DNA of 64,000 nt, taken from Eudorina sp. 2006-703-Eu-15. Taxonomy: Eukaryota > Chlorophyta > Chlorophyceae > Chlamydomonadales > Volvocaceae. The notes beneath the pieces are model-generated. The model was given only the letters and a program-made list of their open reading frames with translations. It was not told where the DNA came from and searched no databases. Location: positions 27,979 to 91,978 of the forward strand of contig BDSI01000120.1 of NCBI GenBank assembly GCA_003117195.1, written 5' to 3'. Shown here piece after piece: positions 46,762 through 57,354 of this stretch (the stretch's first letter is position 1; every line of letters starts with the position of its first letter). The position numbers and the translations under genes are program-made.

Positions 46762-49700
46762 CTGCTCTGCCTGCCTAAATAACAAACACACACAGCGGAG
46801 GTTGGTTTGGGTCGGGCGGGTTGCATTTCTAAACACACACACAGCGCTCTTCCGACACCGCACCCTTTTATTCACTACATGGGTCGGGCAATGGTTATAA
46901 TATATACGCATACGGGCAACCTATTGGGCGCCGCTCGGCTGCTCACATGTCACGCATTCCTGTTCTGCCTGCTTAAATAACACACACACACACACATCGC
47001 GGCTCAGTTTTCTTTAACACACACATTCCGCGTCGGGTCGGGCGGGTTTCTCGCTAAACACATTCCGCGCGCAGCAACGACAAGCGCCGGGCCTTGGACG
47101 CTGCTCTGCGCGGTACACCACGGCGGCGTGCCCTGCGGGTGCCTGGCGCGCAAGCCCTTGTCCTCCAACGCCTCCCGACGGTACCCCGCGACGACCTCGA
47201 CAGCAGGCAGCGACAGCCAGCGTGCAGCACACAGTGCCCATGACCAGGCCTATCATGCATAGCTGGCACGACACATCATATCATATCATGCATATATATC
47301 ACGCCCTATATATCACGCCCTGGAGTCGCCGGATTGAATCACCCCGCTGGATTCCCGGTGCGAAGCCAGTAGCCGCGTCCTGCTAGGTTTCCCGATCCCC
47401 AGTCCCCACCTGGTCTGCGAGCTGCTGCTGCACTGTGGCCACCCGCAGCCGCTCCTGCTCCACCACGGCGCGAGCTTCCGCCAGGGTCGCCGAGTGCTCC
47501 GCAGCCTGTGGGCGGGGGGAAGGCAGGGGCAGGCAGGGCGCAGGCAGGGGCAGGCAGGGCGCAAGCAGGGGCAGGCAGGGCGCAGGCAGCACCGCGCGCG
47601 CACGCGCCCTGGGTGTCCTGTCTGGGCGCGAAGCCGGGGAGGGCGCCCGGCACAGGTGCACGTGGTGGTTGGGGCACATGCGGACAACGGAGATGGGGCC
47701 GAGCGACACTGCACCCGTGACCGGGGTTGCGCCTTGCCTCTGATTGTCCATGGCCTCCCCGCAGGCTGTCACGGACGCGGCGCACTCTGTGTGTGCGGGG
47801 CGACTGACTGTACCGACTGTACCGTTCGGAGCTACGGTGCATCGTTCAAGACGCGTCTGCTTCTAGGGTCGTCTCCCCGGTGCTTCACACCCGCAGTGCC
47901 CCGCAGGTCTGCCCCGCACGCACCATCTGCTCCGCCCGCCCCGACAGCATCTCGACCTGCAGCCCCAGCCAGGCCCGCAGCGCCCGCCACGCCGCCAGGT
48001 TCCGCGCGCTGCGCCGCCGCAGCTCCCGCAGGCCTGCGTCACACAGCTCGCGGTGCTGCTTCGCCGCTTCCGCAGTGGCCGTGTGACGGACCCGCTCGGC
48101 GGCTAACTCCTGAACCAAGCAACACACCACATGGTGCAGACAGCCGCACAGCGGGGCGCAAAATATATGAGCAAGTGCGCTTGCACGTGAGCGCATTTCC
48201 AGGATTGGGGATGCGGGCAAGGTGGGGCCAAGAACGGCTCGACGCCCGCCCGTGCGCGCTCAGTGCAGTACAGATGCCCAGGGCCGCGAATCCATCAACG
48301 GGTTGCGGAGGGCAGCCTCCGCCAAACATCCGCAGGTACGGCATCGGGAGCCTTGTCGTACCTCCCCGAGCCTTCGCTTAAGCTCCTCCATGTCGCGCAT
48401 GTGGCGCTCCTCCAGCGCGGCCACGGCGTCCTTCGCCTCCGCAGCCTGAAGGCGCAGCCGCTGCTTCATCGCTGCGCGCTCGGCAGCCGCCAGCCTCACC
48501 AAGCGCTCCGCCCCTGCCCGGCAGCGGCCCAGGGCCGCGGCCAGCAGCGCACCCCGCTCGCGGCCCTCCCGCACCGCCCTCTCCACGGCCCCCGCCAGCT
48601 CCTCCTGTGCCCGGTGAAGCTGCGGAACCCGCTGCGCGATTTCCACCACGGCCGCAGCCCGGCCGCGCGTCGCCGTCACGGCGGCCCGCACCGCCCGACT
48701 CCGCGCGCCTCTCTGCCGCTCGGCCTCGTCCTCCGCCTGCACCAGTGTTTGACGCTGCCCGCTGTTGATGCCCAACAGTTCGGAGACCAGCGCCCCGTGG
48801 CGGCTGCACAGCTCGTCCCTGTCCCTGGCGTGCTCTCGACCCGCTGTTTCCAGCGCCGCGCAGAGGTCTGCAGCCCGGCGCCAAGCAACCCGGACAAGTA
48901 GTGTCTGCATCACGAGTGCGACCACGACTACAATGGCAGTACCCACGCCGAACACGGAGCCACGCAGGGGCAGCACGTCCCTGGAGGCATCCGGCCAAGT
49001 GAAGCTGGCCAGGGCCCCGGCGATAAACTGCCCTGACTCATCGACTGCCATGGCGATTGGCGTGCGGAGCGGCGGCGGATCAGCCACAGCTCCCGCTGCT
49101 GCAGGCGCTGGCGCTGGCTGCTCCCGCACCTCAGCCTGCCAGGAGCCCAGACCCTCCGGGAGCTCCACTTTTTGCGGTGCAGCGTCAAGGGGTGCTGCCG
49201 GGCACTGCAGCTCCCGAGCAGATTCGTTCCGCGCCGCTACGCCTTCCATCGGCGCTGCACGCACAGGCGACGAAGCATCCCCAGGCGCAGCTGCCAACTG
49301 TGGCACAAAAACATCCGCCGTGGCCGGCACCGCCGGTACCGATGCTGACTGGGCCCCGGACGCCTGCGGAGCCGTTGGCGCCGGCACAAACAGGCTCTCC
49401 GGCGTCAGGTAGGTATCCCGCTGGGATGGGTCAAGGGAACCGAGGCCGGCAAGCGGGCTGTCCGAAGGCGCCCCGGGCTTCGGCTCGAGCTGCAACGACG
49501 CCAGCGTGGTGGCCGCCGCCACTGGCTCGTGGGAGTGCTGCAGGTCAAGTCCTGCCGGTGAGGTTGGTCCCCCGGCAACGCTCCCCTCACCCACTGCCGC
49601 CTCCGCCGCCGTGGGGTCAGGGGTCCCCTCACCCACTGCCGCCTCCACCGCAATCGCCAGTTCCGCCCCAGCCTCCACAGTCGGCCCGTTCGTGAGGGCC

Positions 49701-50539
49701 TCTGCAGGACCTTGCTGGATCATAGGTACCCTCGCTGACGGCACGCCAGCCTGAGGAAGCTCAGCAGGTGCCATGCCGTCCCCTGATAACTGCTCCTCCC
49801 CCGCAACGGAAACCTCGAGTGCCGAATCCTCCTCGACCGGTGCGGTACGACCCGCACCTGGCGTGGTCGCGCCGAGGTCCTCCCAAACCGCTGTGGGTGG
49901 AACGACTGGGTCCGTCCGCGCGTGGGACGCTGCGTCGTGTGCTGTGGCTGCCTCGGCGCAGATGCCCTCTGGGCACACGCTGGGTGCCGCAGGAAGCAGG
50001 GGGGTGCCCACAGCTGCGGTCGAGGGACCGCCTAGCTGCAGGGCCCTGCCGCTCGCCTCCTCTTGGGCCCCACCCAGGACTTCCGGGGAGACATCACTGT
50101 CGGCAGCTACAATAGACGCCACCAACGGATATTCATCCGCGGATGCAACGTTGACCTGGCCAAGAGTCGGTCCATCCCGTTCCTCGTCCACCGTGACACG
50201 CTCTGACGCCCGCGGTGATGGATGCGGCGCGCTGTCGCGGAGCCCTCGGGCGCCGCAAGCATCCGGTTGCGAGCAGACGTCAGTTGGGAAGTCCGAACGG
50301 TCGGAAGTGACCCCGGGTAAGCTGTGTCCCGGGCGCTCTGCGCCGTGTTGAATGGGTCCTGGAGAACGCTCTGGAGAACCCTCTGGAGGTTGGGGCTGAT
50401 CCGGTTCTGACGGCCCCGGCGTTAACGGGCGCAGAGCAAGCGAGGACCTCACCCGCGGTTGCGATGGCGCCAGCCAGGCACGGGGCGAGATGGCGCCAGA
50501 CAGTGTAGACCCCGTTAGCACGCCCAGCCGCCAGAGCAT
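42758..50539 (-). CDS. Single-pass membrane protein with a long coiled-coil tail, ten exons
   Basis: Exons: 50539-48362, 48109-47924, 47505-47410, 46628-46518, 46014-45892, 45647-45579, 44784-44740, 44375-44233, 43688-43607, 43141-42758. Every phase matches, giving about 1138 residues. Residues 1-525 are Pro/Ala/Glu-rich and probably disordered, with an Arg/Ser-rich start (MLWRLGVLTG) that could be a targeting peptide. One hydrophobic helix (GVGTAIVVVVALVMQTLLV) lies at about 529-550. The rest is coiled coil, for example QEEVATLKAQ-like heptads in SSSQQEVATLKAQLRDAL and LARRLEEIERELRSVQ. The end is a His/Asn-rich and Ala-rich tail. ATG 50539 is the first in frame; the frame is open upstream to 50965 after a possible acceptor (TTTTGCAACAG). 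No enzyme domain is seen. A tethering or scaffolding role at a membrane is inferred from architecture only. Confidence 0.75.
46687..47020 (+). repeat. Cluster of P2, P3 and P1 modules in an intron
   Basis: P2 at 46687-46735, P3 at 46800-46835, P1 at 46905-46990 and a partial P2 at 46995-47020, joined by CA tracts, inside the intron between exons 47505-47410 and 46628-46518. Confidence 0.6.
47518..47592 (+). repeat. Minisatellite in an intron of the coiled-coil gene
   Basis: Repeats of GGCAGGGGCAGGCAGGGCGCA, about 21 bases, three to four units, directly upstream of the exon 47505-47410 on the minus strand. Confidence 0.8.
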
Positions 50540-52796
50540 GCTGCGAACCGCATGGATGGACAACTGTAACCGTGTCTGGAACTTCTGCACGGGGGCTTGG
50601 TCACCCAACGGCTCATGGCACGGCACCGGAAGAGCAACTGCGCTGGATGGCCTGGGACCGCAGGCCAGCACGGGTGGGAGTGCTGTTACACCCAGGCGTG
50701 AGGCGGAAAGCGCCACGCGGCGCGCTACGCTGTCTGTGGTGCGGGCGCTGCAGCAAGTGCTGTAGTTGCAGGCGGGGTGGACGGGAAAGGCATCTCTGTC
50801 CGGGATTGTCCGCGCGCCAGGCGTTACTGGCACAGCTGTAGTTGCTACCAGAGAAGCATATGCCTTCTGACTGTGCGCTGTCTTGAGCCAGGCTCTACCC
50901 AAGCCCTGGTAAGGTTCCAGCCCGCTAAGCAGCCCAACCAAATTATGTGAGAATACCTGTTGCAAAATTATTATTAAGTATGCAGAACCTCAACCGCGTT
51001 TTCAAACGGGTACCATTGCTTGACGCACCTGTCCAACTGCTGCACTAGCCGCCAGAAGCAAAACAAGTATGGCTCCTGACCTCATTAATCACGGCAGCTT
51101 CGCTGCATGAGATAACATAGTGTGCCGGCCACGAAAGTTTTTAAAAAGTTAAAATTGATGTTGCTGAAGCATGGTTATGCCGTAAAAGATACATCATAAG
51201 GTATACTTATTATGATAAAATATGTATGCATCGAGCTCAGAGAATTCATAATCAATGAAGGTCAACCGTCACAACTCGTACGGTCTGGGCTGGCCCTTCG
51301 ACACCATTCCCCTGGCCAGGCATGCTGGAACAGAGCTGAATGAAGGTGATGGCCCCATCCCCCACGCACATGCCCACTATTATGATCAGCTTCTGTCCGA
51401 TTGGCCATGTAAAGCTCGACAGCAGCCAGGCCGGGGGCTTTGGTTGTCTTGACCATACAGGGCATGATGAAACGTTGCTGTGCAACACATCAAAAACCAC
51501 AAAATGCCAAGTTTATATAGGGACAGAAACATAGACAGGTTGATGAAAAGTACCCCTCCCTACCCCTCCCTACCCGTCCTTACCGCAACACGAGAGCCCT
51601 AGCAAAGAATTGATCCGAACGGACAATAAGTCGCAGCGTGGTCCTGAGTCTTACTCAGATCGCAGAACTGGAGCAAACTTGAAATTGCTACTCCTCTCAG
51701 CACAACCGTTTTTTAGCATTTTAGGGAAGGCGGCCCCAATCAGGAGATGTACCGCGACCCGAATGCTCCCCACGCAGTCAAGCTTCATTCGTTCGCACTC
51801 GCATCGAACATGCCCCGTGCCACGCAGCGGCCACGCCGCCCCTTGGCAATGCCCCACACGTCAAGCATTTCCACTTCATGTGCGCCAACACTAACGACAC
51901 ATGGATATGGTAACTCCGCACCTGAATCTGGACCTGGTAATTCGCACATGGATCTGGTAACTCCGCACCTGGTGCCTCGTGACCAAAGCACCGTATGGTT
52001 CGGTTCTGACCAACACTCTATGGTCAGTCCTGGGCGGAGGCAATCGGCAACGTCTGCACCAACGGCCAGCTTCAAACCTCATCTGCAGGCAGCCAGAGGT
52101 GCGAACGTTTGTCATGTACCAATGTGAGTGGTGGACCCTTGCGCCCGCTCTCACCCCCCGCCCCAAAGACGGCCCGACGAGAACCGAAAGCCCTAGTCGC
52201 CCACGCAGCGATCCCAGCCAACAGCACCACAAACGCAGGAGCGCTTAAGTTGCCTCTCCTGGAAACCGCACCAGATAGACCCGCCTAGTCATTCGGCGGG
52301 GACGGACCGGGCTTTGAGGAGCCGTGGGTACGTGAGCCTGTGTCCTCCACGAACACTACAATATGGGTCCTTCGTTATATTTTCTCTCATACTCATACTC
52401 ATAGTGAAAAATGCATGCGTGGTGTTCAACGATCGCTGGCTAACACAGCGTGGTCGGCAATGACGAAGAAAAGCACCCATCCCGCCTCCGCCCTCCCAAT
52501 CATCACAGCGCCCGCAGAAGTGCACGCATGTGACTCAATTCGCCTGACGGTATCCCGTCAGCGGGCCGGTGTGATTCCGTTAGTCGGATGGACACGCACG
52601 CACACCTCCAGTGCGTGGGCGGCATCCTGCCGTCCGGACCCATCCACTGCTCCTCGAGTTTCACTGAATTGCAGTCAACTCTGCCTGCCCAACCCAGTGT
52701 TCTCATCCTGTCCCCCTACACCATGGCAGCGCGGCACCTGCGCGGCGACATCACCAACTGCGCAACTGCGTTCGCCCTCAGACCCCGTACCCAGCC
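50540..52796. other. Spacer, partly AT-rich, no supported gene
   Basis: 50966-51250 is AT-rich and may hold the promoter of the coiled-coil gene. A minus frame at 51262-51465 reads rather like protein (AAVELYMANRTEADHNSGHV), but no adjoining exon was found. 51910-51975 has repeats of CTGGTAACTCCGCACCTG. Confidence 0.3.
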
Positions 52797-54294
52797 TCAG
52801 ACCCAGTACATGTCCCGGCACTCGGGAGTGCGCCTCTTAGCTGTTTTCGTCACGCATGCAACCAGGACGATCCCGTTCATCTTGCCCCCTAGCAACCGCG
52901 CTACTGCGTAGCTGAACGCCTTCTCGTCTGGATGTCGCCCAATGCTGTCCATGAACAACTTGTCCAGCTTGTGGCGGCAAGTGGCGGCCATGTCCGCCTC
53001 AACCTGCCGAGTCGCCTCGACCGGCGGGAAGGTGACCGGCGGCTCGAACATGTCCCTACCAAACCTGCCGTAGAACGTGCTCTCGTCGTCACGAAAGTGT
53101 AGTCCCCAGTGGCCGATCGGCTTAAACAAGCGGGCCACGGTTGTCAGGCGCCGGTCAAAGCCCTCCAACCGCAGTGAGAACTGCAGGTTGGCATCCTGCG
53201 ACATCGGGATGGTAAGCGGGATGCCCTTGCGCGCGTACATGGCCTTGATGTTGGCCGCCAGCGGGTCTTTGTGGAGGTTCGTGTAATCATCCCGCCGGAT
53301 GAGCTCTGCATAGTCCATCAGGTGCTCACGTGCAGCACGGAACCTAGTCGCGTGCATGCCGTACGCCCACAAGTGCCCTTCGGAGATGGCAACACGCAGC
53401 ACGGTGTGGTTGTAGAGGCCCAGGTCCACAAACGCGGAGTTGTCCGAGTCCACAATGCTGACGAGGCCAATGTCCAGGTCGTCAACGGACATGTCGAGCA
53501 TGGACTTCAGCATCTGACCCATGGAGGGTAAGCGGTGGGGTCAACACAGGTCGGCAGGCGGTTGTAGGAAGGGTTCTGAGGACCGGGCAGTTGCATGCCA
53601 GTGCAGCTACATTCCGACGCAGTGAAAACAACTCCTGCGTGCCATGCCAAGTGCCTGAGGCTCCGGGTGTTGTCGCAATGGGTGATGGTCGTGGACCAGA
53701 ACCGTTACCCTTTGCCTTAATGCCTGTCTATCATCCGCGCACATGCCCATTCCCCACCATTCCAAGCATTGACGAATGCGCACTGACAGTGCGTCGACCG
53801 CCCCCAATTATCCCATGATGTCCCCGGACCTGAATCGCCTGCGGATGGACGATAATGTCTTCCTCAATCACAATAAGATCTTCGTAACCCAGCACTGCAA
53901 ACACCAGCTGTTTGATATAGAAATGGTGTAAGCCAGCATTCAGCCTCTCAGTGTGACGGATGTAGGCCCAGTTGACGCCCTCAGGAACGATGAATTTCAG
54001 CAATTCATCACCGTGAACCCCGTCTTGTGATATTAGAAGATCGTATTTGCTCAGGCCCTCGCTGCGAAGGACGGCCGCAAGTGCAGGCTCAATCATGCTT
54101 GTGCGGTTGTAGCAGAGGTAAACTACTGCTGTCGCACTCTTCCTTTTGAAGCCTTGTACAATGGAAGCAGCCGTCTTAGGGTCCAACATACGATCAATGT
54201 AAGCATCTCTGTTGGGGGTCTGCTCCTGAGCTGCAGCGCAAACTGCGTGCAGCACTGCCACGCAAAACAACAAATTTGCCCGTTTGTAGGACAT
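52797..54294 (-). CDS. GNT-I-like glycosyltransferase, two exons
   Basis: Exons 54294-53830 and 53513-52797 join in phase across a GT-AG intron, giving about 393 residues. The N-terminus MSYKRANLLFCVAVLHAVCA is a signal peptide or signal anchor. Residues 50-155 match the GT-A fold of alpha-1,3-mannosyl-glycoprotein beta-1,2-N-acetylglucosaminyltransferase (GNT-I) relatives: TAVVYLCYNR, LLISQDG, IRHTERL and IVIEEDIIVHP, where EED is the metal/nucleotide-binding position (EDD in animal GNT-I). The second exon has SIVDSDNSAF, HLWAYGMHATRF and a long C-terminal part. Likely a Golgi or ER lumen enzyme acting on glycans; donor and acceptor are not known. Algae carry several such paralogues, so orthology to true GNT-I is doubtful. 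The ATG follows in-frame stops and begins the signal peptide, so the start is well set. Confidence 0.78.
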
Positions 54295-54918
54295 TATTTC
54301 TTGCTGGTCAAAAGCTTATGATTAATACATACGATGGCCAGAAGCTGTATTCTGATTGAGCATTCTTTTTCTAATGCGCCATCACACTTGCAGAGGATAC
54401 TTTAAACAAGGATTGTGGACATCGATTGTTACAGTGTAGGCAATAGTGCCCTCGCTGCTAGACAGTTGTCCGTTAACGGCCTACGGCATCGTAGTACTGC
54501 TGACGCACGCTCCGCTGGGCGCCGGTATGCAGACCGGCGACCCGAAATCGAAGTCGAACAACAAAAACAAGATAACCGGAAACTACGATCTACCAGCTTA
54601 AGACAGCACGCGGACCTTACCAATCCACTGCCGTATCCCAGTGGTTCGGAGCCTTGCTACGCAAGTTAACACCGCTTAACCTCGCCAAGCGTTCAATAAT
54701 AGCAGCGGTATAGCCTGGCCAGTCATATTGTCCAATAAGACACGTCCCATTTTACGATGAACGCCCGCATTACTTAAGCAATCTGCTGCATTCATTAATT
54801 CCATTATGAGTCGGACACCATTATAAGTGACCGACCGATTGGCAACGCGAGCTTCTCAGGTTTTCTCCAGAGCGGAGAGCAGGGCCTTCTGACTGTAAGG
54901 CAGGCAACGCCCAGCGTG
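54295..54918. other. Upstream region of the GNT-I-like gene
   Basis: AT-richer than most of the window and probably holds the promoter. A frame at 54415-54669 is open but unrecognised. Confidence 0.3.
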
Positions 54919-55401
54919 TTTTTGGGCGGGGCCCCAGCGCGAAGCGCGTTCGGGGGCGGGGCCCTAGGGGGCAATCCTAGAGGGCGGGGCCCGTGTGTCC
55001 GTGTGTCCGTGTCCGTCCGTGGGTAACGGCAAAACGTTCATTATCCTCTAAACTAATTCGCTATGTTTGTCATATTACTTGTCCTCTATTGCAAGGTATT
55101 CTTGGTTTGGCTGAAAAAATTCTTTGTGCACAAACGGTCAAAGTAACTCTCTGCGGTCTCCATGGACCCGGGTCAACGTCCACCCAACGCCTCTCGCGCT
55201 CATATTTGTTTCAACAGGTGCCGCGTTATGAATATTGAACTTATGAATGGGCGGCGCGTGCTAAATTGAACTTCCATAGTGTTCTGATGTCTGAACGAAT
55301 GCCACCAACATCAAGATTTGCCTTTCTGTCTTGCCAGATGAATACAATTCAACAATACATATTGTTGAATTCAACAATACAATACATATTGAATCAAAGT
55401 T
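54919..55401 (+). repeat. Dispersed repeat, copy 2
   Basis: Same repeat as 32308-32761. It includes an extra GGGCGGGGCCC segment near its start and a local duplication of the AATTCAACAATACA stretch near its end. What follows it differs from copy 1, which marks the likely element boundary near 55401. Confidence 0.8.
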
Positions 55402-57354
55402 TCAAGATGCAAAGGGATAGCATATCGTGTACCAACGAGTTTTCCAGTCCCGATGGGGTCTCACCGCGGCTTTTTCGCACCCTGTTTTGCCTTATATTGC
55501 TATGTAACTATTGATGGCAAACTTTACAGGTTCACGTCTGCTGCGGGCGTGCAACTGAAGGGCTGCATGATTACGGACCAAACAACTACAGTTTCACGGC
55601 AAAATAAAAATGCATCAAGCTTGCTTTTTGATACCTGCTTGACAGACGGATGTAGTAGTGCACAGGCGTCCAGCGTTACGATATAATGCAGATGCGGTGA
55701 CCGCCGTTGGCGGCGCGTACTGCAGGTTGGTTTCGGGGCTACCCCACCTGCTTGAGCTTGCTCAATCTATGCACGCCGATCCACCTTCAACATCAACGAC
55801 ACCCTCAATGGCACCCTTTCACTCTCTCACACTCTTGCGCGGTAACAGAGTTTCCGTTGTAAAGCAAGCGGCCTGTGGGGGCCCCGCCCTTTTTCCGGCT
55901 TCAAGGAAGCCGACCCCCTACTTGTTTCCTTCGCACGTTGTTTCTTATCCTATTGATATACCGCTCTTCTTCTCTCCACAGCCGCTAAGCACGCCGCGAG
56001 CCGATACGCTCATTATACAGCTGAACCCTTCCGACAGGAAATGTGCTTATAAGGATGCGATAGTTTGAGCACCAAAATGCTGAATTATATGGTGAGCCTT
56101 GGGTTTGAACCAGGGCTGCATCGCACGTCCCAGCCTACTCCCATGCCCCAGACGCACCTCAGCGGACCTCCTCCGAGCCCCATCACCACACCCGCCATAC
56201 AAGGGACGTGTTACCACTACGCGGATTTGTCAGCAAGGCAATCCGATCAGCCACGGTGATAGGGCCACCGGGCGGGCCGTAGGCCAGGCACGGTGATAGG
56301 GCCATGACGGGCCATGTGGGCCAAAGTGCAAGACTGCAAGTCCCTGCCTGCTCCCATGGCACCCCACTCAGACGCAACTCAGATCCGCGACAGACCGCTG
56401 CCGAGCCTCACCCTGGCGCGATGGAAAGCCGTCGGTTGCCTCGTCGCAAGGCGCTGGACAGAAAGGCTAGGTCGCTAGGATGCTCGTCCCATAACCGCGC
56501 TGGTCGGTGAGCCTCCCTGGCATGGCTAGGATGGTACAAGTGCGCCCCTTTACGTTCACCGTTGTGGAGGTGCGCATGTTACTAGCCGTACGGAAGGCTT
56601 ACCGGTTTATACTACAATAACACGTACAACATCTTGTATCACAAAATATAGGAATTATCACAATGGTCATTGTAAAGTAGTCGTCAAAGACCGCAGCCTA
56701 GTACAGGTGCAGGTTGAGCGCCAAAGCTGTCGTTGACGGTGGTAGGGCAGTTCTCCCAATCATTGGATATTGTCCTTTGGAATGCTGCTTATGATAAACG
56801 ATTCTGTTTTAATAAGTGATCAAACACAGCGTTCGCGACCAACGCTGTATGGTGTCTGCAAGTCTGCCTGAGTGCGTTGCCATCGATCCTTACCGAATAG
56901 TTGTTGCGAGTTTAATTATTCCCTTGGTAAATTTCCCGTTGTCTGCACCTGGTCTGCGTGTCATACCTGAACTTTTGCATTGCGTGGGTCTTCGTGGGCG
57001 ATCTGGACAACTGCGGGGATAACCGATTCTGCAATAGGTGGTGTGGGTGTGCCCCTACCGAACAAGATTGACACCGCAACTCCGCTGTGTTGCGCGTTGC
57101 TCCACTTCCCGCGGACCTGGTAAGCCTTGATACCTGCAGCCGTTCGAGCTTCCCGTTTCACGAAATCCTGGAAGCTAGCCTGACTAAACATGCACCTTCC
57201 TCTCAAACTTGCTACGTGCATCTCCCCCCTTCCCCCCTTCCTCCCCCCCTCCCCGCCTCCGGCTCCTGATCATCGTTTCCCACCAATCCCGCAGAGTTTC
57301 GCGACGCGCTGCCTGCACCCCGCCCCTCTCGTACCGCGGCGGCGGCCCGCCGCC
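55402..57354. other. Spacer, no supported gene
   Basis: Mixed composition. Frames at 55658-56068 and 56065-56510 are open but look non-coding. The last few hundred bases should hold the promoter of the exostosin-like gene. Confidence 0.3.

Noticed and set aside
51262..51465. Minus-strand frame with protein-like sequence (AAVELYMANRTEADHNSGHV)
   Set aside because: Two other frames are equally open and no conserved family or adjoining exon was found.
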